Origin: CAZJYI01 sp964550025
GTDB taxonomy: Bacteria > Verrucomicrobiota > Kiritimatiellia > UBA8416 > CAYOBW01
Length of the DNA stretch: 21,557 nt
Assembly: GCA_964550025.1 (NCBI GenBank)
Contig: CAZJYI010000176.1
Location: forward strand, 1-21,557
Reading direction: 5' to 3'
In this document: positions 5,438 through 13,326 of the stretch, one piece after another
Position numbering within the stretch: the stretch's first letter is position 1
Layout of the letters: each line of letters begins with the position of its first letter
Program-made: the position numbers and the translations under genes
Notes under the pieces: model-generated
Seen by the model: the letters and a program-made list of their open reading frames with translations, nothing else
Told to the model about the DNA's origin: nothing
Databases searched by the model: none

Positions 5438-7660
5438 TCAGTCCTTTTCCGCCCGCACGTAAACGCCGTCCCAGTCCGGCGACGGCGGGTTGGCGCCATA
5501 CTCCTCGATACGCCGTAGGAGCTCCCGGCAGGGGCCATCCCGCGGGTCTGTCTCGAAAGCCTGTTTGAGTCGGTCCCGGGCCTCTTCCCAACGGCGATCC
5601 CAGTACAGCGCAAGGGCCTCTTGATACAGGGCGACGACCTGCGCTTTGGACGGCGTCAATTGCCCCTTTCGAGCCAGCAGCTCGTAGACCTTCTCGGGCT
5701 CCTGTTTACCCCTGACGAGGATGCGGTCGAGCAGACGCGCCTCGATGTGCTCCTTGGCTGCTTCGTACGTCCTGCTACCGATAATGATCTCCGTGCCATA
5801 GTCCTTGTTGGCCGGTTCCAGTCTCGAGGCCAGGTTCACGGCATCCCCCATCACGGTGTACTCAAAGCGTTGTTCCGACCCCATATTCCCGGCCGTGATC
5901 ACGCCCGTGTTGATACCCATGCGCGCGCGGATCTCGTGGCCGAACTCCTCCTTCAGCACGGGCCGCAGGTCCGTCAGTGTGCGCTGCTTCTCGAGCGCTG
6001 CCAGGCAGGCCTGCACGGCGTGGTCCTCCATGGGGAACGGCACGCCCCATTCGGCCATGATCAGGTCGCCCTCGTACTTGTCGACGTATCCGTTGCGCTG
6101 CATGATGATGCCCGTCATGGGGCTCAGGTAGCGGTTCAACAGCTCCGTCAGCCGTTCGGGCGCAAGCACCTCAGATATGGCGGTGAACCCGGCCACGTCC
6201 GTGAAACACATCGTGGCCTCCGCCTTGCGCCCCGTCAGCGAGAAACTCTCCGGGTTGTCTTCCAGGTATTTCAAAACGGTGTGCGACACCATGGTCGCGA
6301 ACATCTTGCGCACGCGGCGCCGATGCCGCTCGGCCTGCCAGAAGCGCAGCATCGTCAGCACGGGATACGTGAGGGCAACCGTCGCCACGACCCAGGCGGG
6401 CGAGAAGACAAAATCGAACGCGTCGAGCAAGATGTAGCTCACGATAATCGCCGCGCCGGCCAGCCCAACCGCCCCGCCGAAAGCCACCCAGGCGGAACTT
6501 CGCACCGCAATCCATGTGAGGGCCATGCCGGCCAGCAGGATGGCGAAGATCTGCGCCCCCGGCACCCAGTTCGGGTGGAGCAGCGCGTCGCCGGCCAGGA
6601 CATTGTCGACCACCGTCGCATGGACCTCCACACCGGAGTACGTCGTCGTGATTGGTGTGGCGCGCAGGTCCTTCAGCCCGGATGCCGATGTGCCGACAAA
6701 GATGACGCGGCCGTCGACGGCCGCACGGTCGACACGCCCCGCCAGGACGTCCCGCGCCGACAGCAGGACAAACGACGAGTCAAAGCCACCACCGGCACCC
6801 GCTCTCAACGTGCGGTAGTTGACCCGGAGCCGGCCTCCGTGATCGACAGGCAAGCGGACATCTTTGATCCGCAGGTCGACAATCCCCTGCTCGTCGTAGG
6901 TTGCAAGGCACTGCGTGCTTCCGAGATGCAGTCGCAGCGCCTCGAGAGAGAGTGACGGGTACAACCGCTTGTCGCCCAACGCCCAGACCATGGGAACGGC
7001 GCGCACGATGACGTCTTCCCCCACGTCCATCATGATGGCCCCCCTCGTCGCGGCGTCGGCCAGCTTGGGAATGGAGATCGTAATGCCGTCGGCCTGCATC
7101 AGGAAACGCTGCGCCGGCACATCGCGCTTACCTTTGAGACCGATAGCGGACTGCGGCCCCAGGTCCCTGCTGATGTCGGGATCGGCGGCCGGTTCATCGC
7201 AGGGATGCATCACGCACGCCAGAACGGTTCGGCCGTTGTCGATGGACCGCGCAAAGACGGCGTCGGAATCCATGTACGCCTCGGGCAGCCCCCGCCAATC
7301 GAGGTCGATCCCGAGGTGGCGTTTCATATCGGCCGCCACCTCCGCGGGCGAGGTCCGGTCGGGCTCGGGAAAGACCACGTCGAACGCCACGACGGAGGCG
7401 CCGGCTTCAGACAACCGGTCGTTGAGTCGGGCCAGCAGGTAACGCGGCCAGGGCCATTGCCCGAGCTCGGCCAGGCTGGCCTCGTCGATGTCGACCAGGG
7501 CCACTTGTCCCGACTTGGGGGGCTCGCACGAACGGCGGAGAAAGACGTCGTAGGAACGGGCCGCCAGATCGCGGACCAGCCGGGGCGGGTAAACACACAG
7601 CGCCATGCTGAGCGCCGTGAGCAGCGCGCCCGCAACGATGACGGGGGACGTCTTCTTCAT
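5438..7660 (-). CDS. CHASE2-domain transmembrane adenylate cyclase
   Basis: This 740-residue sensor enzyme begins with a signal-anchor helix (about 6-24). A periplasmic CHASE2 sensory domain follows at about 30-365 (VALVDIDEASLAELGQWPWPR, VVAFDVVFPEPDR, VIFVGTSASGLKD, YSGVEVHATVVDNVL), then three membrane helices at about 367-440. A class III cyclase domain spans about 480-665. Metal-binding Asp488 (CFTDVAGFT) and Asp532 (YEGDLIMAEWG), transition-state Asn609 and Arg613 (GDAVNLASRLE), and adenine-selecting Lys528 with Thr602 are all present, predicting ATP to cAMP. The last 70 residues contain a TPR-like helical pair. It follows the FecR gene by 25 bp and precedes the pseudokinase gene by 43 bp. 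The ribosome binding site is weak, suggesting reliance on the upstream genes. The trigger sensed by CHASE2 is unknown. Confidence 0.93.
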   Translation of the reverse strand: MKKTSPVIVAGALLTALSMALCVYPPRLVRDLAARSYDVFLRRSCEPPKSGQVALVDIDEASLAELGQWPWPRYLLARLNDRLSEAGASVVAFDVVFPEPDRTSPAEVAADMKRHLGIDLDWRGLPEAYMDSDAVFARSIDNGRTVLACVMHPCDEPAADPDISRDLGPQSAIGLKGKRDVPAQRFLMQADGITISIPKLADAATRGAIMMDVGEDVIVRAVPMVWALGDKRLYPSLSLEALRLHLGSTQCLATYDEQGIVDLRIKDVRLPVDHGGRLRVNYRTLRAGAGGGFDSSFVLLSARDVLAGRVDRAAVDGRVIFVGTSASGLKDLRATPITTTYSGVEVHATVVDNVLAGDALLHPNWVPGAQIFAILLAGMALTWIAVRSSAWVAFGGAVGLAGAAIIVSYILLDAFDFVFSPAWVVATVALTYPVLTMLRFWQAERHRRRVRKMFATMVSHTVLKYLEDNPESFSLTGRKAEATMCFTDVAGFTAISEVLAPERLTELLNRYLSPMTGIIMQRNGYVDKYEGDLIMAEWGVPFPMEDHAVQACLAALEKQRTLTDLRPVLKEEFGHEIRARMGINTGVITAGNMGSEQRFEYTVMGDAVNLASRLEPANKDYGTEIIIGSRTYEAAKEHIEARLLDRILVRGKQEPEKVYELLARKGQLTPSKAQVVALYQEALALYWDRRWEEARDRLKQAFETDPRDGPCRELLRRIEEYGANPPSPDWDGVYVRAEKD

Positions 7661-7685
7661 CTGCTATCTGTTCAAACCGGAGAAA

Positions 7686-9269
7686 TCACGGCGTGACGGA
7701 ACCTCCCGATCCCGAGACGGGGAAGTTGTTTCCCCACACACCCTTCGTTCTGGCGCTGCCATGGTCCGTCGACCATTTTCCGGCCGTGCCGGTCACCGTC
7801 GGGCGCGTAAGGCTGTTGTTGCCGACGAGCTGCCCGTAGATCGATTGGGCCAGAATGCTGTTGATACCGTACCGCGAGCCGTTGAAGTACAGGTTGTAGT
7901 CGGTGATGCTCCCGACCATTCGCCCGTTAGACAGGATGGACCCGTCGGCCTGGAAGGAGAGGCCGGCGCTGGTACCGGCCGCACCGGCGCTGGGCGGGCT
8001 GCTGCCGCTTCCCAGCAGAAACGACCCCTCCCAGGTAGGCGTACCTGTCCCTCCCGTCCAAACGTCAATATGGCAATCCCCGCGTATGAAGCTGGTTTTG
8101 CCGTCGCCGTTGACCAGGGCAGCGGCCGAACCGTCGCCCTGCAGGTGGTACTGCTCCGTGCTGTTCGCATAGTCCATCAGCGTGTTGAGATCCACGGGAT
8201 TGCTGGCACGGGCCTCCACGTCAACGATCCTGTCGTTGTCTTCCCAAACGCCCCACAGCCAATCCGTACCGCGGTCACGTACCTTGAACACCCGGCCGCC
8301 GGTATTGCCGCTGCCGCCGGAACCGCCACCCGTGGTCGTCCTTCCGCCACCGCTGTCCGGTTCGTTCAAGTCGGGCGGGTCGTTGATCGGATCGCCGCGG
8401 TCGCCGGACGTGCCGTTGTGCACACCCGTTCCCTGTCCCGCCAGAGCGAGACGCCTGAGGAGAAGCCGCCGCGGCAGCCTGCGCTGTCCGGTCTGTTCGC
8501 CGCCACCGTCATCTTCGCCATCGCCACCGCCGTCCCCGCCATCGGGCGCTGGGCCGCCTTTCGGAGCTCCTCCGGCCGGCTTGCCCTGCTTCCTGGGGGT
8601 GCCGCCCGGCACGGACGTCACGGCGCCCATGAAGAGAGCCAGTTCGCCGGACCGGAAATCGCGTTCCACGGTCTGCTTGTTCGCCTCAACAGAAACGACT
8701 CTTCCGCCGTGCTTCACCGTCACCGGTTCGAACTGCCAGGTATCGCCCTCCGCGTCGAGCGGACCGACAACCACCTTTTCCCTGCGGTGCAGCTCGAGAA
8801 TGTACACGTGCTCCAGCGTCTGCCCGACACGACAACCGACGTCGCACCCCCGGATACCGATCGTGGCCAGTCGGCCGCGGACCTTGAATCGCTCCGGATT
8901 GCGTTTCGTGATCTCCCCCGTAATGATCCGGAACATCCCCTTCAACATCCGGGCGCCAAAACGGTCGCCGGCCTCCTTCTCGGGCGAGTAGACGTACTCG
9001 TCAACAACCAGCGTGCTGTCTTCGCCTTGCGAAATCATGCTGTCGTCATTGAATAGAATCTGCAGCTTCCCGCCCGCCTCGGTCGTGATGCGGTCATTCA
9101 GAAAAACGTCGGACTTGAGCGCCAGGGGCCTGGACTGCGCCTGAGGCTGCGCGGCCGAGGCCCGTCCCTGCAACGCGATCACCATCCCGATCGGCTCGGC
9201 GGCAGACAACGTCGTGGCGGCCACAAGCGCGGCCCCCATCCATGCCAGCATGCGTGTATTTGTCTTCAT
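7686..9269 (-). CDS. Secreted FecR-domain protein with C-terminal beta domain
   Basis: This 527-residue protein has a signal peptide ending LSA/AEP near residue 23, and lacks a lipobox. A FecR domain follows at about 45-165: PLALKSDVFLNDRITTEAGGKLQ, then DGS-like NDDSMIS, MLKGMFRIITG, and RLATIGIRGCDVGC, where the family usually has GIRGT. Residues about 240-360 are a Gly/Pro/Asp-rich linker with one oddly basic patch (QRRLPRRLLLRRLALAG); a compensated frameshift there cannot be excluded. Residues about 365-527 form a Gly/Ser-rich beta domain (YHLQGDGSAAALV, GSFLLGSGS, GLSFQADGSILSNGRMVGSI, SIYGQLVGN) resembling the small barrels found in FecR/CHASE2 loci. GAGGTG precedes the ATG. It lies between the barrel gene (12 bp) and the cyclase gene (25 bp), so it probably links outer membrane and sensor. 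Confidence 0.82.
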   Translation of the reverse strand: MKTNTRMLAWMGAALVAATTLSAAEPIGMVIALQGRASAAQPQAQSRPLALKSDVFLNDRITTEAGGKLQILFNDDSMISQGEDSTLVVDEYVYSPEKEAGDRFGARMLKGMFRIITGEITKRNPERFKVRGRLATIGIRGCDVGCRVGQTLEHVYILELHRREKVVVGPLDAEGDTWQFEPVTVKHGGRVVSVEANKQTVERDFRSGELALFMGAVTSVPGGTPRKQGKPAGGAPKGGPAPDGGDGGGDGEDDGGGEQTGQRRLPRRLLLRRLALAGQGTGVHNGTSGDRGDPINDPPDLNEPDSGGGRTTTGGGSGGSGNTGGRVFKVRDRGTDWLWGVWEDNDRIVDVEARASNPVDLNTLMDYANSTEQYHLQGDGSAAALVNGDGKTSFIRGDCHIDVWTGGTGTPTWEGSFLLGSGSSPPSAGAAGTSAGLSFQADGSILSNGRMVGSITDYNLYFNGSRYGINSILAQSIYGQLVGNNSLTRPTVTGTAGKWSTDHGSARTKGVWGNNFPVSGSGGSVTP

Positions 9270-9281
9270 CGTGTCACCTCG

Positions 9282-10808
9282 CTAAAACTGGTAGAACGCC
9301 GACAACGACGTCACATTACGGTCGTACTCATAGAGATCGAACGTCGAGCTCTGCGTCGTGAACTGGTAGCTCAACCCGGCGCCGAACCGGTCCGTCAGCA
9401 TCTTGTTCAGCGAGACCCCGATCTGCCATTGCGAATCCACGCGGTCTTCGGGGGCAAGTGTCTCGCGTTCGTCGTAGTTCGCGTAGCGGTATCGCAGGCG
9501 CACGTGCAGCACGCTTTCCCAGGGGAGATGTGCCGTGCCCGTCGCCGTGGCTGCCACGCCCGTGTATTCGTAGATGGCGGCGTCGGTGTGATCGTGAAGC
9601 AATGACAAGGCAACGGACACGCTGTGCCCCCCCGATCCCACGAACCTGCGCACCGTCTCCGTCACGTCAAAGAAGACGGAGTCACGCTCGTCGATGTCGG
9701 CCCAATCGCGAAACTCGGCCCGAATGTTGGTGTCAAACGCCCACAACCCCAGCGTTCCGGGGACATAGCGGAACGTCGGCGTCACACCGTAGGTGTTGAC
9801 GAGCTGGCTCCCGCCGTCGCCGATGAAACTCGCGGTGGCGGGAAGCTGGAGGAAGCTGCTTCTCCCGATATGCTGCAGGCCGGCCGAAATCTCGAAGTAC
9901 CGGCTTTCCTCGTCGTGCTCGTCACGGAGCCAGTTGTTGTAGGCCAGCAGGTCGGCTCCAAGCTGCCATTCCCCGTTGCGTCCGACGTCGTAGTTGCCCG
10001 CGAGCGCCAACGCCCCGAACAGCCCCATGTCATCGGCCGGACGCGACGTCTCTCCCACCTCAAGGCTCGTCAAGGTCTGCGAGCCGAATACCAACGGAGA
10101 AATGCTGACCGTGTCAGAATCGGGGCCGACGTTGACATTGTCATCGACGAAGGCACCCAGGTCTATGCGTCCCGAGGTGTTCCACCGCCGCGAACGGCGG
10201 CGGGTGCTCTCGATGTAGCCGGAAACGGTTTCCCGCACATCCGCGGGGAGGTCTGCCTCCAACACCTGTCGAAACTGCGCTTCAGCAAGATCGGGATGCC
10301 CTTGCCGCAGGTACGCCACCCCCAGCTCCACCCTTGCACGCTGGTTGGCATCGTCCCCAAGCAGGATACGCTCGAACGCAAGCGACGCCCGCGAATAGTC
10401 GCGGAGCGAAGCCGCTACGAGTCCATAGGCGAAGTTGACAGCCGCCTGGTCGGGGTACTTGCGCAGCAGGGCCCTGAGTGTCGGCAGGGCCTTTTCCAGT
10501 TGACCCGTACGCAGGGCCCTGACACCTTGCGCCGTCCTCGAGTCCAGGGTCTGATCGACGTACGCACACCCCGTGTTCAGAAGCAGCAGTTCGGCGACGC
10601 TTTCCCGGCCGCCCGCGAGGGCCGCGAGCAGCGGCGTGTTTCCGTCGCCGTCCAGGGCCGTTATGAGTCCCGGCGTGTTGCCGATGAGCTGTTCCACCTT
10701 AGCTGCATCGCCGGCCCGCGCGGCGGTATGAACCTCCGCCGCACGAGCCGCCGATAGCAGCAACACGGACGCAGCCAACACACTGTATGCCATTCGTCGT
10801 CTATCCAT
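9282..10808 (-). CDS. Ankyrin/TPR outer-membrane beta-barrel protein (Slam-like)
   Basis: This is a 508-residue protein from the ATG at 10808, which has GGGAG 8 nt upstream; an in-frame ATG at 10856 would add 16 residues ahead of the signal peptide. Order: signal peptide (MDRRRMAYSVLAASVLLLSA), ankyrin-like repeat at about 25-78 (VHTAARAGDAAKVEQLI, DGNTPLLAALAGG), TPR repeats at about 88-175 (GQLEKALPTLRALLRKYP, AVNFAYGLVAASLRDYSRAS), then about 310 residues of amphipathic strands starting SGRIDLGAFVDDNVNVG. The C-terminus is SLSAFYQF, the terminal Phe typical of BAM substrates. TPR plus a C-terminal barrel is the plan of surface lipoprotein assembly modifiers (Slam, DUF560), so it may move the FecR protein across or onto the outer membrane. 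It could equally be a TPR-porin of another family. It is the first gene of the operon. Confidence 0.78.
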   Translation of the reverse strand: MDRRRMAYSVLAASVLLLSAARAAEVHTAARAGDAAKVEQLIGNTPGLITALDGDGNTPLLAALAGGRESVAELLLLNTGCAYVDQTLDSRTAQGVRALRTGQLEKALPTLRALLRKYPDQAAVNFAYGLVAASLRDYSRASLAFERILLGDDANQRARVELGVAYLRQGHPDLAEAQFRQVLEADLPADVRETVSGYIESTRRRSRRWNTSGRIDLGAFVDDNVNVGPDSDTVSISPLVFGSQTLTSLEVGETSRPADDMGLFGALALAGNYDVGRNGEWQLGADLLAYNNWLRDEHDEESRYFEISAGLQHIGRSSFLQLPATASFIGDGGSQLVNTYGVTPTFRYVPGTLGLWAFDTNIRAEFRDWADIDERDSVFFDVTETVRRFVGSGGHSVSVALSLLHDHTDAAIYEYTGVAATATGTAHLPWESVLHVRLRYRYANYDERETLAPEDRVDSQWQIGVSLNKMLTDRFGAGLSYQFTTQSSTFDLYEYDRNVTSLSAFYQF

Positions 10809-10946
10809 CACAGCGTCTCCCGTTTTGCCTGGCGAGAGCATAGGTTGCTCGATCACCCGGCGTCAAGGACTCAGACGCAACGGATTGGGTCTTGACAGGA
10901 GACTGCGAAAAAGCAGAGCATCAGCGCCGCAGCCAGTAAGGAGGCC

Positions 10947-11375
10947 ATGAAACGTATTCTCTGCATAGACGACGAACCCGCCGTCTTGAAGTCATTGCGC
11001 AAGGCACTCAAGCGCGAGGGCTACGAGGTCCTCGTCACCGACGACCCGCTTGAGGGACTTCGCATTCTGCGCGAGGAAGAGAGGCTGGACCTCGTCACCC
11101 TCGACATCAAGATGCCGGAGAAGAACGGATTCGACCTGTACCGTGAGATGCGGTCGTTTCGCAAACTTCCGGTCCTCTTCGCAACGGCGTATCCACGCTC
11201 CTTCAACCTGGAGTCGGAAAGCGTCGTCAAGATGTGGGAGACGGAGTTTTCAGACGGGACGACGGACATCATCTACAAGCCCTTCGACCTCCAGGTGCTG
11301 TTCGACAAGGTGGAAGCTCTGATTGGCGGACCAAACAGCCCTGCCCCCGACGCGAGCCATGGCAACACAGACTGA
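10947..11375 (+). CDS. Stand-alone response regulator receiver protein
   Basis: This 142-residue protein is one receiver domain without an output domain. The acidic pocket is Asp8/Asp9 (CIDDEP), the phosphoacceptor is Asp53 (VTLDIKMPEKNG), the switch Thr is Thr80 (LFATAYP), and the conserved Lys is Lys111 (IIYKPFD). About ten extra residues (SFNLESESVVKMW region) lie between beta-4 and beta-5. The tail after residue 127 is disordered. AAGGAGG precedes the ATG. It reads away from the FecR/cyclase operon across a 138-bp divergent region and overlaps the next gene by 17 nt. No histidine kinase is present in the window, so its phosphodonor is elsewhere. It may signal by protein contact. Confidence 0.9.
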   Translation: MKRILCIDDEPAVLKSLRKALKREGYEVLVTDDPLEGLRILREEERLDLVTLDIKMPEKNGFDLYREMRSFRKLPVLFATAYPRSFNLESESVVKMWETEFSDGTTDIIYKPFDLQVLFDKVEALIGGPNSPAPDASHGNTD

Positions 11376-11739
11376 CCTCGAGGCAAACCGAGCCGTCCGC
11401 GGTATCATGGTCAAACACTGGATCGACCTGGGCCGCGTATCGATTCGCACGACACGCGGCGTAGCGCACGTCTACGGTTGGCTGCTGCGGCTCCCGGGAG
11501 CCGAGTCCGAGCTGACGGGACCGCTGGTGCAGGCCATGTTCGACGAGATCCTGCGCAGCAGGAAGATCAAGAGAGTCATCCCCCACATCGAAAACTGGAC
11601 CAACAAGGACGGCATGTGGCGCCCCGTCGAGACGAACAGGAAGCGTCGCTCCGCCTTGATCGCCAGACCGGGCAAGATGGATCAGAAGGACGGGGAATCC
11701 GGCGCCTCGCCCCCCGAATCCAGCCCACGCAGTTCCTGA
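11359..11739 (+). CDS. Small BON-like protein coupled to response regulator
   Basis: This 126-residue protein starts at the ATG at 11359, inside the end of the receiver gene. Residues about 10-82 have the alpha-beta-beta-alpha-beta pattern of BON-type domains: helix VRGIMVKHWIDLG, strands RVSIRTTRGVAHVYGWLLRL, helix LTGPLVQAMFDEILRS, strand KIKRVIPHIENW. The usual BON glycine sits at HVYGW. The C-terminal 45 residues are charged, Ser/Pro-rich and probably disordered. There is no signal peptide, so it appears cytoplasmic, unlike most BON proteins, which are periplasmic. The 17-nt overlap suggests it works with the receiver. The fold assignment is by pattern only. Confidence 0.65.
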   Translation: MATQTDLEANRAVRGIMVKHWIDLGRVSIRTTRGVAHVYGWLLRLPGAESELTGPLVQAMFDEILRSRKIKRVIPHIENWTNKDGMWRPVETNRKRRSALIARPGKMDQKDGESGASPPESSPRSS

Positions 11740-11783
11740 TTCGACACTCAGCATTCGAAATGCCGCCGTTCCCCTCGCCACCT

Positions 11784-12527
11784 CTATCGGCGCTTCTTCA
11801 CCTCGGGGATGGGGCGCCCGAGACGGCGCAGGACTTCCTGAAGGTCGGTCCAGACGTCGCGCTTGGCCGAGGGGTTGCGGAGAAGGTAGGCGGGGTGGAA
11901 GGTGGGCATCAGGTCAATCCCCTGGAAGCGCTTCCATTGGCCGCGCAACCGGGTAATCCCCGTGGTTGTGTCGAGAAGTCCCTTCACGGCGGTCGCCCCC
12001 ATGGCAATGATAACCTTGGGCTGCAAGAGCTCGATCTGCTCCAGAAGGTAAGGCATGCAGATGGCCATTTCTTCCGGCAGGGGGTTGCGGTTGCCCGGCG
12101 GCCGGCACTTGAGGATATTGCCGATGAAGACTTCCTCGCGCGTGTAGCCCATGGCCTCGATCATCTTCGTGAGAAGCTGCCCCGCCTTGCCGACGAACGC
12201 AAGCCCTTGCCGGTCTTCGTCCGCGCCGGGGGCTTCGCCGATGAACATGATCTCGGGCGTGGCGCTGCCCTGTCCCGGAACGGTCCGCGTTCGCGTCTTG
12301 TGCAGGGAGCACAGCGAGCATCCGGCAATCCGTTCCGCAACGCCGGCCAGGCCGCCGGCTACGGGTGGCGGCGGCGACGGGGACACCGAGGAGGCCCGGA
12401 ACCGTTCGACGACTTCGCGCGGCACTTCGGCCGTGCGCCGGCCTTCGTCGAGCTCGTGGTTGAGGTACTCGGCCAGGTCGTGAAGAACACCTGCGACGCC
12501 CGTCGCGTTTTCAGCTTCAGCCGGCAC
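11784..12527 (-). CDS. Family 4 uracil-DNA glycosylase (4Fe-4S)
   Basis: This 247-residue protein removes uracil from DNA in base excision repair. The iron-sulfur ligands are Cys70 and Cys73 (CSLC), Cys141 (ILKCRPPGNR) and Cys157 (AICMPY), with the spacing expected of the family. Motif A is GEAPGADED (97-105) and motif B is HPAYLLRNPSAK (211-222). An N-terminal extension of about 60 residues (helical, then a PSPPPPV linker) precedes the catalytic domain, as is common in family 4 enzymes and SPO1-polymerase-like relatives. The start is GTG at 12527 with GGAGGG 5-6 nt upstream, and it overlaps the end of pssA by 11 nt. It is translated with the phospholipid genes but is functionally unrelated to them. 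Confidence 0.93.
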   Translation of the reverse strand: MPAEAENATGVAGVLHDLAEYLNHELDEGRRTAEVPREVVERFRASSVSPSPPPPVAGGLAGVAERIAGCSLCSLHKTRTRTVPGQGSATPEIMFIGEAPGADEDRQGLAFVGKAGQLLTKMIEAMGYTREEVFIGNILKCRPPGNRNPLPEEMAICMPYLLEQIELLQPKVIIAMGATAVKGLLDTTTGITRLRGQWKRFQGIDLMPTFHPAYLLRNPSAKRDVWTDLQEVLRRLGRPIPEVKKRR

Positions 12528-13326
12528 CGGCGCCCTCCCCTCCCTGCGGCACGTCGTCGCGCGCCGCCCTGCGTGCCTTGTGGATCGCCACCCCCTTCAC
12601 GAACACGGGCCCGACGATCGCGTACCCCGTTCCCAAGACAAGCATAACAACTGCCACGGGAACGGCACTGTGAACGTCCAGCGCGATCAGCAGCACCACC
12701 AGGACAATGCAGATCGCGAAAAGCGACACTTTCTTGGTCGGCTTGGGATAGCGCAGGTTCGTGACCTGGAGCACGATGAACGTGATGACGCCGACCAGGA
12801 ACAGCGTCGCAAACCACCCGTGCTGCAACGAAAAGATGTCCGACTGGGGCGTACCCTCTTTCGGCGGAACCGTGCTGATGAACACGAAGACGGATACCCA
12901 CCCGGCGTTGGCCGTAATGGGCAGCCCGGCGTAGCCCCCCTGCCCTCTCAGCGGGTCGCTGGCCTTGAAGCGGGCAAGCCGAACGACGCCGGAAACGGCT
13001 ACGGCGGACGGGAGCACGATGCGCCAGACCGGATCGCGGTTCCCCATCGCGACGGCGAACACCAGGATGGCCGGCGCGATACCAAAAGCCGTCATGTCCA
13101 CGTACGTGTCGAGCTCCGCCCCGAACTCGCTGCCTCCCCTCAGCCAGCGCGCCAGGTTGCCGTCCAGACCGTCCAGAATCATGGCCAGCATGATCAACTC
13201 GGCGGCCCAGCGGTAGAATTCCGGGCGGGACTGGCGCATGCCTTCAAAGACCATGAGGATGCTCAGGAAGCCGCACATCATCGCGCACATCGTGACCGTG
13301 CAGGGAATGATCTGGCGTGCCTTCAC
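12517..13326 (-). CDS. pssA: CDP-diacylglycerol-serine O-phosphatidyltransferase
   Basis: This 269-residue membrane enzyme joins CDP-diacylglycerol and serine to give phosphatidylserine. The CDP-alcohol phosphotransferase signature is complete: Asp55-Gly56, Ala59-Arg60, Gly69, Asp73 and Asp77 (DGNLAR through ELDTYVD). Several hydrophobic segments span the length, and the C-terminus is a basic helix plus a Gly/Ala tail. The start is a GTG at 13326, overlapping the psd stop as GTGA, with AAGGGAG about 10 nt upstream. It sits directly behind the decarboxylase that uses its product, so the pair makes phosphatidylethanolamine. This short, multi-spanning form is the type II enzyme, not the E. coli phospholipase-D-like type. 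Confidence 0.95.
   Translation of the reverse strand: MKARQIIPCTVTMCAMMCGFLSILMVFEGMRQSRPEFYRWAAELIMLAMILDGLDGNLARWLRGGSEFGAELDTYVDMTAFGIAPAILVFAVAMGNRDPVWRIVLPSAVAVSGVVRLARFKASDPLRGQGGYAGLPITANAGWVSVFVFISTVPPKEGTPQSDIFSLQHGWFATLFLVGVITFIVLQVTNLRYPKPTKKVSLFAICIVLVVLLIALDVHSAVPVAVVMLVLGTGYAIVGPVFVKGVAIHKARRAARDDVPQGGEGAGAG

Noticed and set aside
5395..5613. N-terminal extension of the pseudokinase to 5613
   Set aside because: It would overlap the cyclase C-terminus by 176 bp and is Arg/Thr-rich without a fold. The ATG at 5394 has a properly spaced AAGGTGGAG.
4480..6955. Plus-strand open frames of 362 and 444 codons opposite the kinase and cyclase genes
   Set aside because: These are antisense shadows of clear CHASE2/cyclase and kinase motifs. 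Their translations are His/Arg/Gln-rich without any domain.
7605..9056. Long plus-strand open frame (483 codons) opposite the FecR gene
   Set aside because: It is antisense to a recognisable FecR domain. Its translation is Arg/Pro/Val-rich with no motifs and no ribosome binding site. High GC keeps antisense frames open.
9624..10757. Plus-strand open frame (377 codons) opposite the barrel gene
   Set aside because: It is a shadow of a gene with signal peptide, TPR and terminal Phe; it has no start signal of its own.
10892..10925. TTGACA upstream of the receiver gene as a sigma-70 promoter
   Set aside because: No acceptable -10 hexamer lies 16-18 nt downstream (AGAGCA-like), so I do not call it.
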